From the NCBI GenBank assembly GCA_035653295.1, contig DASRCB010000315.1:1-64000 (forward strand): 64,000 bases of DNA, in the 5' to 3' direction. Shown here piece after piece: positions 42,647-50,750 of this stretch; position 1 is the stretch's first letter; each line of letters starts with the position of its first letter. The notes beneath the pieces were generated by a model, which searched no databases, was not told where the DNA came from, and saw only the letters and a program-made list of their open reading frames with translations. Both the position numbers and the translations under genes were made by a program. The DNA is from DASRCB01 sp035653295 (GTDB lineage Bacteria > Acidobacteriota > Terriglobia > Bryobacterales > Bryobacteraceae).

Positions 42647-44758
42647 ATGCAAGCGCTGTCCGGCTGTTCCGCGCCGGTGGAGCGCGTGTTTCAGCTGTCC
42701 ATCCTGGGCCTGCTGGCAAGCGGTTTTCTAGCCTTGGCTGGGTCCGGATATGTGGATCCGATTACAGTTCTGGTGATCGGCGGGGCCCTCTCGATCCGCG
42801 CCCTTTTCGTTGCAGGACTGATCCGCTTCGACACCCCGCCAAGAGCGGTGACCGCAGTCACCCTCGCGTACGTCGGGTTCTATCCCATTGATTGGGCGTT
42901 CATATCCCACAACTTTCTCCAGGCCACGGCACGGCTCATCCTCTTCCTGGCCGCGGTAATGGCGCTCACCGCCAACTCGGATCGGCAGTACCTCTTTTTA
43001 CGGTTGATCGCGTTCTTAGAACTCATTGCCGCGTCGGTACTGTCGCCCAACCTCAACTTTATTGTTTTCCTTGCGCTGTTTTTATTTTTCGCCGTGGGGG
43101 CCTTAGCGAGCGGCGAATTGCGCCGGGCATCGAAGAACGCCGCTTCGCCTTCCCCTGTTCCGGGTGGCCTTCCGCCAGCGCTGTGGGCCAACGCCGTGAT
43201 GGCGTCATCAGGCATCCTGGTGGTCACGGCAGGGCTTTTCTTTCTCCTGCCCCGGACCGCGCGCGCCGCGCTGGAACATTTCGTTCCGGCCCGCCTGCAC
43301 GTTGCCGGCTTCTCCTCTGAAGTGAATCTCGGTGGTACGGGCAGCATTGCGGGCCAGAGCGCTCCCGTGATGCACATCGTCATGGAGGACGGCAAAGCGC
43401 CGCCGCAGGGCCTGAAGTGGCGGGGCGCAACGCTGTCGTATTTCGATGGCCGGCGCTGGTCAAATCCGCCGGGCATGTCTGCACTTTTATATCGGGACCG
43501 CCACGGTCTGTTCGTGCTGGCCAGCGACGATCAACGGCGCAGCCGCGAGCCGCGGCTGAACTACAAAGTCTGGATGACGGACGAAGAGTCCAGCGCGGTG
43601 TTCTTCGCCGGAGCTCCCGAGTTTCTCTGGCTGGAGGCGCCGACCATTATCCGCAATGCGCCCGGAACGTATACCGCGCACTCGGGAACGGCGGGACCGC
43701 TGGCCTATCAGGCGGAGACCCTGCTCGAGGCGGACGTATCCGGAGACGCCGATCCTCTGCCTGAAGATCTCCGCCGCCGTTACGTGCAGCTTCCGCTTCT
43801 GGACCCGCGAATCGCGGCGCTGGCTGGTTCGGTGACCACCGGCGAGGTCAGCGACTTCGGGAAGGCGCGCGCGCTGGAGAGCTATCTACAGCATTCGTAT
43901 CGCTATACCAGCGAACTCCCGGCAACGGAGTCCCGCGATCCGCTGGCCCGCTTCCTCTTCGAGCGGCGCGCCGGACACTGCGAGTATTTTGCGTCGGCGC
44001 TGGCCGTCATGCTTCGCACCCTCAACATTCCCGCCCGGCTTGCCACCGGTTATCAAAGCGGTGTTTGGAATCCGGTGAACAGCACACAACTGATTCGCGC
44101 CGGGGATGCGCATGCGTGGGTTGAGGCCTGGTTTCCGGACCGTGGATGGTTCACGCTGGACGCAACTCCACCGGCAGATCGTGGCGTGGCGGCGGCGTGG
44201 TGGACCACGTTATCTCTGTGGACCGATGCCGCTCAGGTCTTCTGGCACGACTGGGTGCTGGGCTACAGCCTCAACCATCAGCTGACCCTGGCAGCCCGGG
44301 TCGAGGATTCCACGCGCCGCATCCGCGCATTTTCATGGCCCGATCTGTTCAGCGGTCAGCTTCTGCGCAGGATGCGCAGCGGAGCGGTCGAGAGTGCCCG
44401 GAGATACGGGCTGCCGGCCACGGCAGGAATCGTGGCCGTCACTCTTCTGGCATTCCTCGGTCCGCGGCTGTGGCGGATTCGAGCCAGAAGGCGCCATGAG
44501 GAACGCGTGCGCCGGGGCGATGCCGCACCCGGGGATGCCGCGCTGCTTTATGGCCGCGTGCTGAACGCCCTGCGGCGGAAAGGATTCGAGAAGCCGGGGT
44601 GGATGACACCGCTCGAATTCGCTCGCGTGCTACCCGATCCGGAGCTGGCCGCCATGCTGGAAGACGCGACACACGCCTACAACCAGCTGCGCTTCGGCGC
44701 GCAGGCCGATTCGGCCGGCCGCATGCTGCGGCTGGTGAACCGGATCGAGTGCTTCTGA
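42647..44758 (+). CDS. TgpA-type membrane transglutaminase-like protein (DUF3488/DUF4129)
   Basis: 703 residues. The N-terminal third has about six to eight transmembrane helices (DUF3488; for example FLALAGSGYVDPITVLVIGG and FLPLANSD-like loops). The transglutaminase domain carries the catalytic triad: Cys in RAGHCEYFASALAVMLRTLN, His in DAHAWVEAWFPDRGWFTLDA, and the Asp in LDATPPA. A final membrane helix near residue 590 is followed by a DUF4129-like cytosolic tail containing LLYGRVLNALRRKGFEKPGW. TgpA of Pseudomonas is an essential homologue; role here is unknown. The start at 42647 is preferred to the six-codon-earlier one. It diverges from the pilin gene. Confidence 0.9.
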   Translation: MQALSGCSAPVERVFQLSILGLLASGFLALAGSGYVDPITVLVIGGALSIRALFVAGLIRFDTPPRAVTAVTLAYVGFYPIDWAFISHNFLQATARLILFLAAVMALTANSDRQYLFLRLIAFLELIAASVLSPNLNFIVFLALFLFFAVGALASGELRRASKNAASPSPVPGGLPPALWANAVMASSGILVVTAGLFFLLPRTARAALEHFVPARLHVAGFSSEVNLGGTGSIAGQSAPVMHIVMEDGKAPPQGLKWRGATLSYFDGRRWSNPPGMSALLYRDRHGLFVLASDDQRRSREPRLNYKVWMTDEESSAVFFAGAPEFLWLEAPTIIRNAPGTYTAHSGTAGPLAYQAETLLEADVSGDADPLPEDLRRRYVQLPLLDPRIAALAGSVTTGEVSDFGKARALESYLQHSYRYTSELPATESRDPLARFLFERRAGHCEYFASALAVMLRTLNIPARLATGYQSGVWNPVNSTQLIRAGDAHAWVEAWFPDRGWFTLDATPPADRGVAAAWWTTLSLWTDAAQVFWHDWVLGYSLNHQLTLAARVEDSTRRIRAFSWPDLFSGQLLRRMRSGAVESARRYGLPATAGIVAVTLLAFLGPRLWRIRARRRHEERVRRGDAAPGDAALLYGRVLNALRRKGFEKPGWMTPLEFARVLPDPELAAMLEDATHAYNQLRFGAQADSAGRMLRLVNRIECF

Positions 44759-44790
44759 GATAGCGAGGCCCGGGCAGCCTGCCCCACAGA

Positions 44791-45726
44791 CTACCCTTCG
44801 ACCATCTCTTTCACTTCTTCGGGTGTATCGCCGAGCCACTCCAGGTGCTCCGCCGTGGAATCGTGCACCGTGCTGGTCTTGAAGGGCTCGTACTTCCCGG
44901 AAGCCGCGTGCGGCGCGGCGCGGTTCAGAATGTCGCGCAGGCGGTCCTCGCTCAGCGGCTGGAAGGAATCGGCGGCCTCGAGAGCCTGCTCCAGCCGCTC
45001 CATGCTGTCGATGCCCGTAATCACCACCGAGGTCGGCAGATTCAGCGCGTAATGCAGGCACTCGACCGCGGTCACTGCCTTCGCCTTCAGAATCACGCCA
45101 TCGCCCATGCTCTTCATTCCCAGCACGCCGATATTCTGCTTCACTAGTTCCGGAACGACGAGCGCTCCGAAGCTGCGGTAATGCGCGTCCATCACGTTCA
45201 GCGGCATCTGGACCGTATCGAAGGTGAACCCGTTCCGCGCCGCTACCTCGAGCATGTTCAGGTGCACGTGCGGGTCCTTGTGGCCGGTGAAGCCGATGTA
45301 CCGAATCTTGCCGGCCTGCCTGGCGTCCTCCATCGCGCGCTGGGCGCCGTCGCGCGCGAAGATTCGATCCGCATCCTCGAAGCGAATGACCTCATGGTGC
45401 TGCATCAGATCGATGCAATCCACGTGCAGCCTTTTCAGCGATTCGTCGATCTGATCGGCGGCGGTCTTTCGATTGCGGCCGTCGATTTTGCTCATCAGGA
45501 AAACCTTCGCGCGATAGCCGTCTTTCAGCGCTTTGGCATAGCGGCGATCGCTCTCGCCATCGTTGTAGTCCCACGAATCGTCAATAAAAGTGATGCCGCG
45601 GTCGATGGCCGCGCGCACGATCTCGACCGCCTCTTTCGCGCTCAGCTCCGGCTTCCCGATGTGAAATCCGCCCAGACCGATAGCCGACACGCGCTCGCCC
45701 GTTCGCCCCAGAGTGCGATAAATCAT
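44791..45726 (-). CDS. Aldo/keto reductase
   Basis: 311 residues. NADPH-dependent oxidoreductase of the AKR superfamily: TFIDDSWDYNDGESDRRYAK gives the Asp/Tyr pair, FLMSKIDGRN the lysine, and DLMQHHEVIRF the histidine region, while GFTGHKDPHVHLNMLEV and TSVVITGIDSMERLEQALEA are later motifs. The closest class is the group often annotated as predicted oxidoreductases of the aryl-alcohol type. The C-terminal 30 residues (STAEHLEWLGDTPEEVKEMV) are acidic. It is separated by 32 bp from the convergent transglutaminase gene. Confidence 0.9.
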   Translation of the reverse strand: MIYRTLGRTGERVSAIGLGGFHIGKPELSAKEAVEIVRAAIDRGITFIDDSWDYNDGESDRRYAKALKDGYRAKVFLMSKIDGRNRKTAADQIDESLKRLHVDCIDLMQHHEVIRFEDADRIFARDGAQRAMEDARQAGKIRYIGFTGHKDPHVHLNMLEVAARNGFTFDTVQMPLNVMDAHYRSFGALVVPELVKQNIGVLGMKSMGDGVILKAKAVTAVECLHYALNLPTSVVITGIDSMERLEQALEAADSFQPLSEDRLRDILNRAAPHAASGKYEPFKTSTVHDSTAEHLEWLGDTPEEVKEMVEG

Positions 45727-45770
45727 ACGGGATTGGACTCAGCCGGCCAGCGCTCGTTTCGTGAACCGCG

Positions 45771-48117
45771 TTACAGCGTCACGTCGAAAGAGAGCGACTG
45801 AATGATGTGGTCCAGTTCCGCCTGCGCCGCCGCCTGCTTCGCCTCGATCTGCTCCGACTCCGTTTCGAGGACCGCAAGACGCGTTTCCTCCTCATTGAGC
45901 TGCTGGGTGTAGCGCTGCAAAAGGGCCTTCTCTTCCGCACTCCCGTGCAGCGCCTTCATGTTTTCACGCACGCGCTGCTGGTCGTCGTAGATCTTCTGCG
46001 CGGCATTCTCGCGCGTGCTCTTCTGAGCATCGAGCTCTTCGATGACCGCCTTCTGCGCCAGCACACGGCGGAGCGCCGCCTCCACCGATTTGTCAATGGA
46101 GCGCGCCTCGACAAACTGCGCCACCTGGGCGTCTGTGATGTTGGAAACCATGACGGTCGATTCCAGCGGCCGGGCCTCTTCTATCTCCAGCGCCGCGGTT
46201 TGCTTTGGCGCAACTTCGAGCCGGAAGCGCATCCAGTCTGCGGTGGTTTCGGCCGGCTGCACGACGCTGCGCAGCTTATAGCCGGTGCGGACCGGGTGCT
46301 CGACGACCACGGTTCGCGGCGACGTGTCCTCATTTCGGAACGTGTAGGTCTTCTTCTCGCGAACTTCGCTCTGCTGGGTCAGCACGCCCTTGTCGATGCG
46401 GACGCGGACGACCCGCTGGGGCTCAGTGCGCTGGGCTGAATCGGCCGTAAGGCCGAGGTCGATCGCATAGGTGAGCAGGCGGCGCTCGCCGGGGCGAATG
46501 GGATCGAAGATACCCTCGCCGGCGAACGTTTCTTCGTCGAGTACGCTGAAGCTGCCGCCGTCGAGCGTGAGGCCGCTGGAATTCGTGAGCCACAGCGCGC
46601 GCTGCGGTTTGGGAATGCCGGACTGGTCGTTCCACAGCGACACCTTCTCAGCGGTGACCGGCGCCTGCACGATCGGCACGAGCGCGGACTGATTCTGCCG
46701 GATACTGATGGGGGTCCTGAGCTTGTACTCGAACAGATCGCCCATGGCCTGGGCCAGCGCCGCGGCCTGGGCGCGCGCACGGGCTTCGTCTACAGTGAAC
46801 ACGCCGCCGCCAATGCCGGCTGCCGCGCCGTAGCCGACCGACGTTTTTCGCTTGCCGCCCAGTTGCGCGCCGCTACCGAGGCCCGTGCCATTGCCATTGC
46901 TGCCGATCGCGTAGTTCCCGACGAGGCCAGGCGTCATGGACAGCTTTGGCTGTGCACTTGAAACCGTAACCGTCTCAGCGGTTGCTCCGACGTTTAAAGT
47001 CACATCCTGCCGCCGCTGTGGACTCTCCACCGTGGTCGTATTGAACCCGGCCGCGGCAACCTGCAGCTGCGCCGCGCCCGGCGGAAGCGACTCGATTGCG
47101 TACTGTCCGCTCGCATTGGCCACGGCCTGGCCGATCACCATCCCGGTCGGGTCCAGCACCTTGACTGCTGCCCCCGGAATCGGCGCGCCGGTGGGATCGG
47201 TAATCGTCCCGCTGAGCGCCGCGTTACCCGAAATCAGCGTCGCCTCGTGTGTCTGCGGAGCGAAGTTGAACGCTTCGGCCAGAGGCACTTCCGGACGCCG
47301 TGTGTAATATGGCTGCGACAGATTCTGGATGAACGACTGCGGCGCGCCGGCGACCAGCGACAGGTCCACATTATTCCAGTCCTCGCCGACAGTGTTGTCC
47401 ACGATGGCCCATCCCTGGAGCAGCGGCTGCTTCGCACGCTTCGGGTCGAGTACGATCCGCCACGTGCTTTTCCAGACCGGCACTTCGCTGATGTAACTGA
47501 CAAACACCGAGCGCTCGCCCGAGCCGTCGGTGGATATCGCCAGCCGCCGCGTATCCGGCTGCCGCCCGGCGGAAACCAGATCGAGATAGCGCTCCACCTT
47601 GTCCGTGAGGCCACGCTCCAGCAGCCGCACCGAGAACGACGGCAGAATCTCGGTGGTTCGGACTTCGCCCGAATCCGTGAGCACGGAAACATAGTCGACC
47701 TCCTGGGTCACCCCGACGGAAATGCGCGTCTTAGGCTCCACGTTCAGCAGGCGGCCGGTAAGGAGCGTCGTTCCGCTGCGGATCTCCAGCCGCGCTCCGC
47801 GCAGCGCCCCAAGCAGATCCGTGAGCGAGGTCTTCTCGCTCACCGGAAGCCTCAGGTCACCGAGCTGTTTTTCCAGCGGCGCCTGTGAACCGTACGACAC
47901 GCCTGTGATTCGCCCGCCATCGAGATCGAGCACGGTGAGCTTTCAGCACGTCATTGAGCTGGCCGGAGGTGAACGAGATATTCACTTCCTGGCGGTCGTG
48001 AACCCGCCCGACATGTTCGAAGTAGCCAACGCCGTTCTTGTATAAAACAACGCGCTTAACCGGCAGTACCTGCGCGGCGGCAGGCAGCAGGAACAGGAGG
48101 AGCAACGTGGTCCGCAT
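45771..48117 (-). pseudogene. DUF4139 domain protein, frameshifted near its N-terminus
   Basis: Two adjacent frames together encode one protein of about 780 residues. Frame 1 runs from 48117 (MRTTLLLLFLLPAAAQVLPV, a signal peptide, then VVLYKNGVGYFEHVGRV and INDVLK-like end) to codon 59 (AAA at 47943-47941). Frame 2 begins with CTC at 47939 and runs TVLDLDGGRITGVSYGSQAP to the stop at 45771. One extra base (47940) separates the frames; a lost GC in an AAAGCGCTC-like sequence would restore them. The C-terminal body is a DUF4139 beta-rich domain with a carboxypeptidase-regulatory-like insert (TITDPTGAPIPGAAVKVLDP) and a coiled-coil end (QLNEEETRLAVLETESEQIE). Either a disabled gene or a sequence error; the latter is quite possible. 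Confidence 0.8.
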
Positions 48118-48158
48118 GGAGGAATAGAAGGCAATCTGTCGTCCAGGGTTCCTGGAAC

Positions 48159-48173
48159 CGGTACCGGTCCGTC
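48159..48173. repeat. Second copy of the 15-mer at 13010-13024
   Basis: CGGTACCGGTCCGTC, identical to 13010-13024, here 25 bp upstream of the permease start. It contains the palindrome ACCGGTACCGGT in part (preceded by AAC). Function unknown. Confidence 0.4.
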
Positions 48174-48177
48174 CCCG

Positions 48178-48183
48178 TATGAT
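48178..48183 (+). promoter_or_regulatory. Candidate -10 box of the ADOP permease
   Basis: TATGAT at 48178-48183 ends 14 bp before the ATG at 48198. No ribosome binding site lies between them. Confidence 0.35.
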
Positions 48184-48197
48184 TCTTTTAAAACGCT

Positions 48198-50639
48198 ATG
48201 TTTCAGGACCTGAAGTTCGGACTTAAACTGCTCATCAAAGAAAAAGCGTTTACCGCCGCGGCGCTGCTGACGCTGGCGCTGTGCATCGGCGCGAACACGG
48301 CCATTTTCACGGTGTTGGACGCGGTGGTCCTGCGCGGCCTGCCGTTTCCCGAGCCGGACCGCCTGATCACGATGTACAACATTTACCCCGGGGTGGGCGT
48401 GACCGACTACGGGTCGAACGGCGTGCCCGATTACCTGGATCGCCGCAAGCTGACCAACGTCTTCTCGGAGGTCGCGCTGATCGGGAATGATGGCTACGAT
48501 GTCGGGGCGGCAGGCGCGCCGCAGCGCATCAACGGTCAGTACGTGACGCCTTCGTTCTTTCGTACGCTGCGCGTGCAGCCGGTGAAGGGACGCGTGTTCA
48601 CCGAAGACGAGGCCGTTCAGGGCCGGGACAAGGAAGCGATCCTCAGCGAGGGGCTGTGGAAGGAACTGTACGCCTCCGATCCGAATGTGCTGGGGAAAGA
48701 TATTCGCCTGAGCGGCGTGCCGTATCGCATTGTGGGCATCGTTCCGGACCTGATCGGCGCCCTGCGCGGGGCCGATCCGCCGCGGCTGTGGATCCCCTTC
48801 GCGTTCACCCCGCAGCAGACCTCCGATGACGCGCGGCACAACAACAGCTGGGACATGATCGCGCGCCTTCAGCCCGGCGTTACCGTGGCCCAGGCGCAGC
48901 AGCGCATCGACGCGCTGAATCGCGCGAATCTGGACCGCTTCCCGCAGTTCAAACAGCTGCTCATCAATGCCCGCTTCGCCACACGCGTGGTGGGCATGCG
49001 GGACGAGATGGTGAAGCAAATCAAGCCGACTCTGTATCTGCTGCAAGCCGCCGTATTCGTCGTCCTGCTGATCGGCTGCGTGAATCTGGCCAACCTGATG
49101 CTGGTGCGCTCGAATATTCGAATCAAAGAGCTGGCTATCCGGTTCAGCCTCGGCGCGGGCCGATGGCGGATTGCACGGCAGCTCATGACCGAAAGTGTGG
49201 TGCTCGCGCTGGCCGGCGGCGCGCTCGGGGTCGCCGTCGCATTCGGCGGAATTCAGCTTCTGGCCACTCTGGGGGCAAAGGACCTGCCGCGCGGCGGCGC
49301 GATCGCCATCGATGGCCGGATTCTGGGCTTCACCGCGGTGACCGCGGTGCTTACGGGAATCGTGTTCGGCAGCGTGCCGCTGGTTCACGTGCTGCGGCGC
49401 GATCTGAACGAGGTGTTCCGGACCAGCGAGCGAGGAGGCACGGCGGGCCGGCATGCGCTGTGGGTGCGCTCGGCGCTGGTAGTCTGCCAGGTATCGCTGG
49501 CCTTCGTGCTGCTGATCGGCGCCGGCCTGCTGACGCTCAGTTTCGCCCGCCTGCTGAAGGTCAACCCCGGCTTCCGTCCGGAGAACGTGATGACCGCCGA
49601 GATCGCGCTCCCGGAAACGCGGTACAAGGATGACGCGCACAAGTCGGCGTTCATCACCAGCGTCATGGAGCGGCTGCGGGCGCTGCCCGGCGTGCGTGCC
49701 GCGGGCGAGGGCACGTTCCTGCCGTTCAGCAATCACGGCAACGCGAGCGTGATCTCGATTGTCGGTTACACCATGGCGCCGGGCGAGAACCCGCCCGTTC
49801 CCGCCTGGAACCGGATTGACAAAGGCTACCTGAACGCCATGGGCATTCCGCTGCTGCAGGGCCGCAACTTTACCGCCGCGGACACGGCGCAGTCGCAGCG
49901 CGTGGTGTTGATTGATGATTATCTGGCGCGCCGATACTGGCCTCATGGGGACGCCATCGGCCATCAAATCAAAAAGGGCCTGGACAACAATGACAAGCCG
50001 TTCACGATTGTAGGCGTGGTTGGCAGCGTGAAAACGCTGGATCTGGGCAGCAGCAAGGCCGTGGGCCAGGTTTATTTCGATTACCAGCAGGATGTGCCCG
50101 GCGGTATCCAGGTGGTGGTCAGGACGGATGGCGACGACCCGCAGCTGACCTCGGCCATCCGCCGCGCCGTGCAGGAGACAGACCCCGAGCTGCCCATCTT
50201 CGAAGTGAAGAGCATGCCGCAGCGCATCTCGGCGTCGCTGCTGAATCAACGCGCGGCCATGGTGCTGTGCATGGTTTTCGGCGCGCTGGCGCTGCTGCTG
50301 TCCGCGGTGGGAATTTACGGCGTTCTGGCCTATACGGTCACGCAGCGCACGCGGGAATTCGGCATCCGCACCGCGCTCGGCGCCGGGCAGCGCGATATCG
50401 TGGGCATGGTTGTGGGCAACGGGCTCCGGCTGGCGGGCATCGGCCTGCTGATCGGCGCCGCGGCGGCATTCGCGCTGACGCGCCTGATGACCGCCATGCT
50501 TTACGATGTCAGGCCCGCCGATCCGGGCGTCTTTCTCGGCGTGGCCGCCCTGCTCGGCGCGGTTGCGGTGTTCGCTTCCCTCATTCCGTCAATCCGGGCA
50601 TTGCGGATTCGGCCCGCGGTCGCGTTGCGGTACGAATAA
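48198..50639 (+). CDS. MacB/FtsX-like permease (acidobacterial duplicated orphan permease type)
   Basis: 813 residues. The architecture is two MacB-type units: a first helix (FTAAALLTLALCIGANTAIF) and periplasmic core domain, three helices, then a second core domain and three helices ending in RIRPAVALRYE. Family signatures include LRDLKFALR-like start (here MFQDLKFGLKLLIKEKAFTA), GCVNLANLMLVRSNIRIKEL, AIRFSLGAGRWRIARQLMTE, and TREFGIRTALGAGQRDIVGM. Such proteins lack an adjacent ABC ATPase; as I recall they are exceptionally abundant in Acidobacteria. No ATPase gene is near. A role in export or lipoprotein release is inferred from family only. Confidence 0.9.
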   Translation: MFQDLKFGLKLLIKEKAFTAAALLTLALCIGANTAIFTVLDAVVLRGLPFPEPDRLITMYNIYPGVGVTDYGSNGVPDYLDRRKLTNVFSEVALIGNDGYDVGAAGAPQRINGQYVTPSFFRTLRVQPVKGRVFTEDEAVQGRDKEAILSEGLWKELYASDPNVLGKDIRLSGVPYRIVGIVPDLIGALRGADPPRLWIPFAFTPQQTSDDARHNNSWDMIARLQPGVTVAQAQQRIDALNRANLDRFPQFKQLLINARFATRVVGMRDEMVKQIKPTLYLLQAAVFVVLLIGCVNLANLMLVRSNIRIKELAIRFSLGAGRWRIARQLMTESVVLALAGGALGVAVAFGGIQLLATLGAKDLPRGGAIAIDGRILGFTAVTAVLTGIVFGSVPLVHVLRRDLNEVFRTSERGGTAGRHALWVRSALVVCQVSLAFVLLIGAGLLTLSFARLLKVNPGFRPENVMTAEIALPETRYKDDAHKSAFITSVMERLRALPGVRAAGEGTFLPFSNHGNASVISIVGYTMAPGENPPVPAWNRIDKGYLNAMGIPLLQGRNFTAADTAQSQRVVLIDDYLARRYWPHGDAIGHQIKKGLDNNDKPFTIVGVVGSVKTLDLGSSKAVGQVYFDYQQDVPGGIQVVVRTDGDDPQLTSAIRRAVQETDPELPIFEVKSMPQRISASLLNQRAAMVLCMVFGALALLLSAVGIYGVLAYTVTQRTREFGIRTALGAGQRDIVGMVVGNGLRLAGIGLLIGAAAAFALTRLMTAMLYDVRPADPGVFLGVAALLGAVAVFASLIPSIRALRIRPAVALRYE

Positions 50640-50750
50640 CCCTGGCGGCGGATAAGCATCACGACTTCGTTGCTCCTCAAGCGGCTGAAGCCGTGTTCGT
50701 TGCATCGGCCGGTGATATGATGCGGGCAAATTCGGTTGGAGGCATTCCCC

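Noticed and set aside
47940..47943. Programmed frameshift in the DUF4139 gene.
   Set aside because: The needed shift is +1 (or -2) at AAA-G without a slippery heptamer or a stop codon pause, and no downstream structure was seen; a 2-base deletion is simpler.
47982..50249. A long minus-strand open frame opposite the ADOP permease (about 755 codons).
   Set aside because: It is the complement of a well-supported permease and reads as Arg/His/Gln-rich nonsense with no domain. Long complementary frames are common in GC-rich coding DNA.
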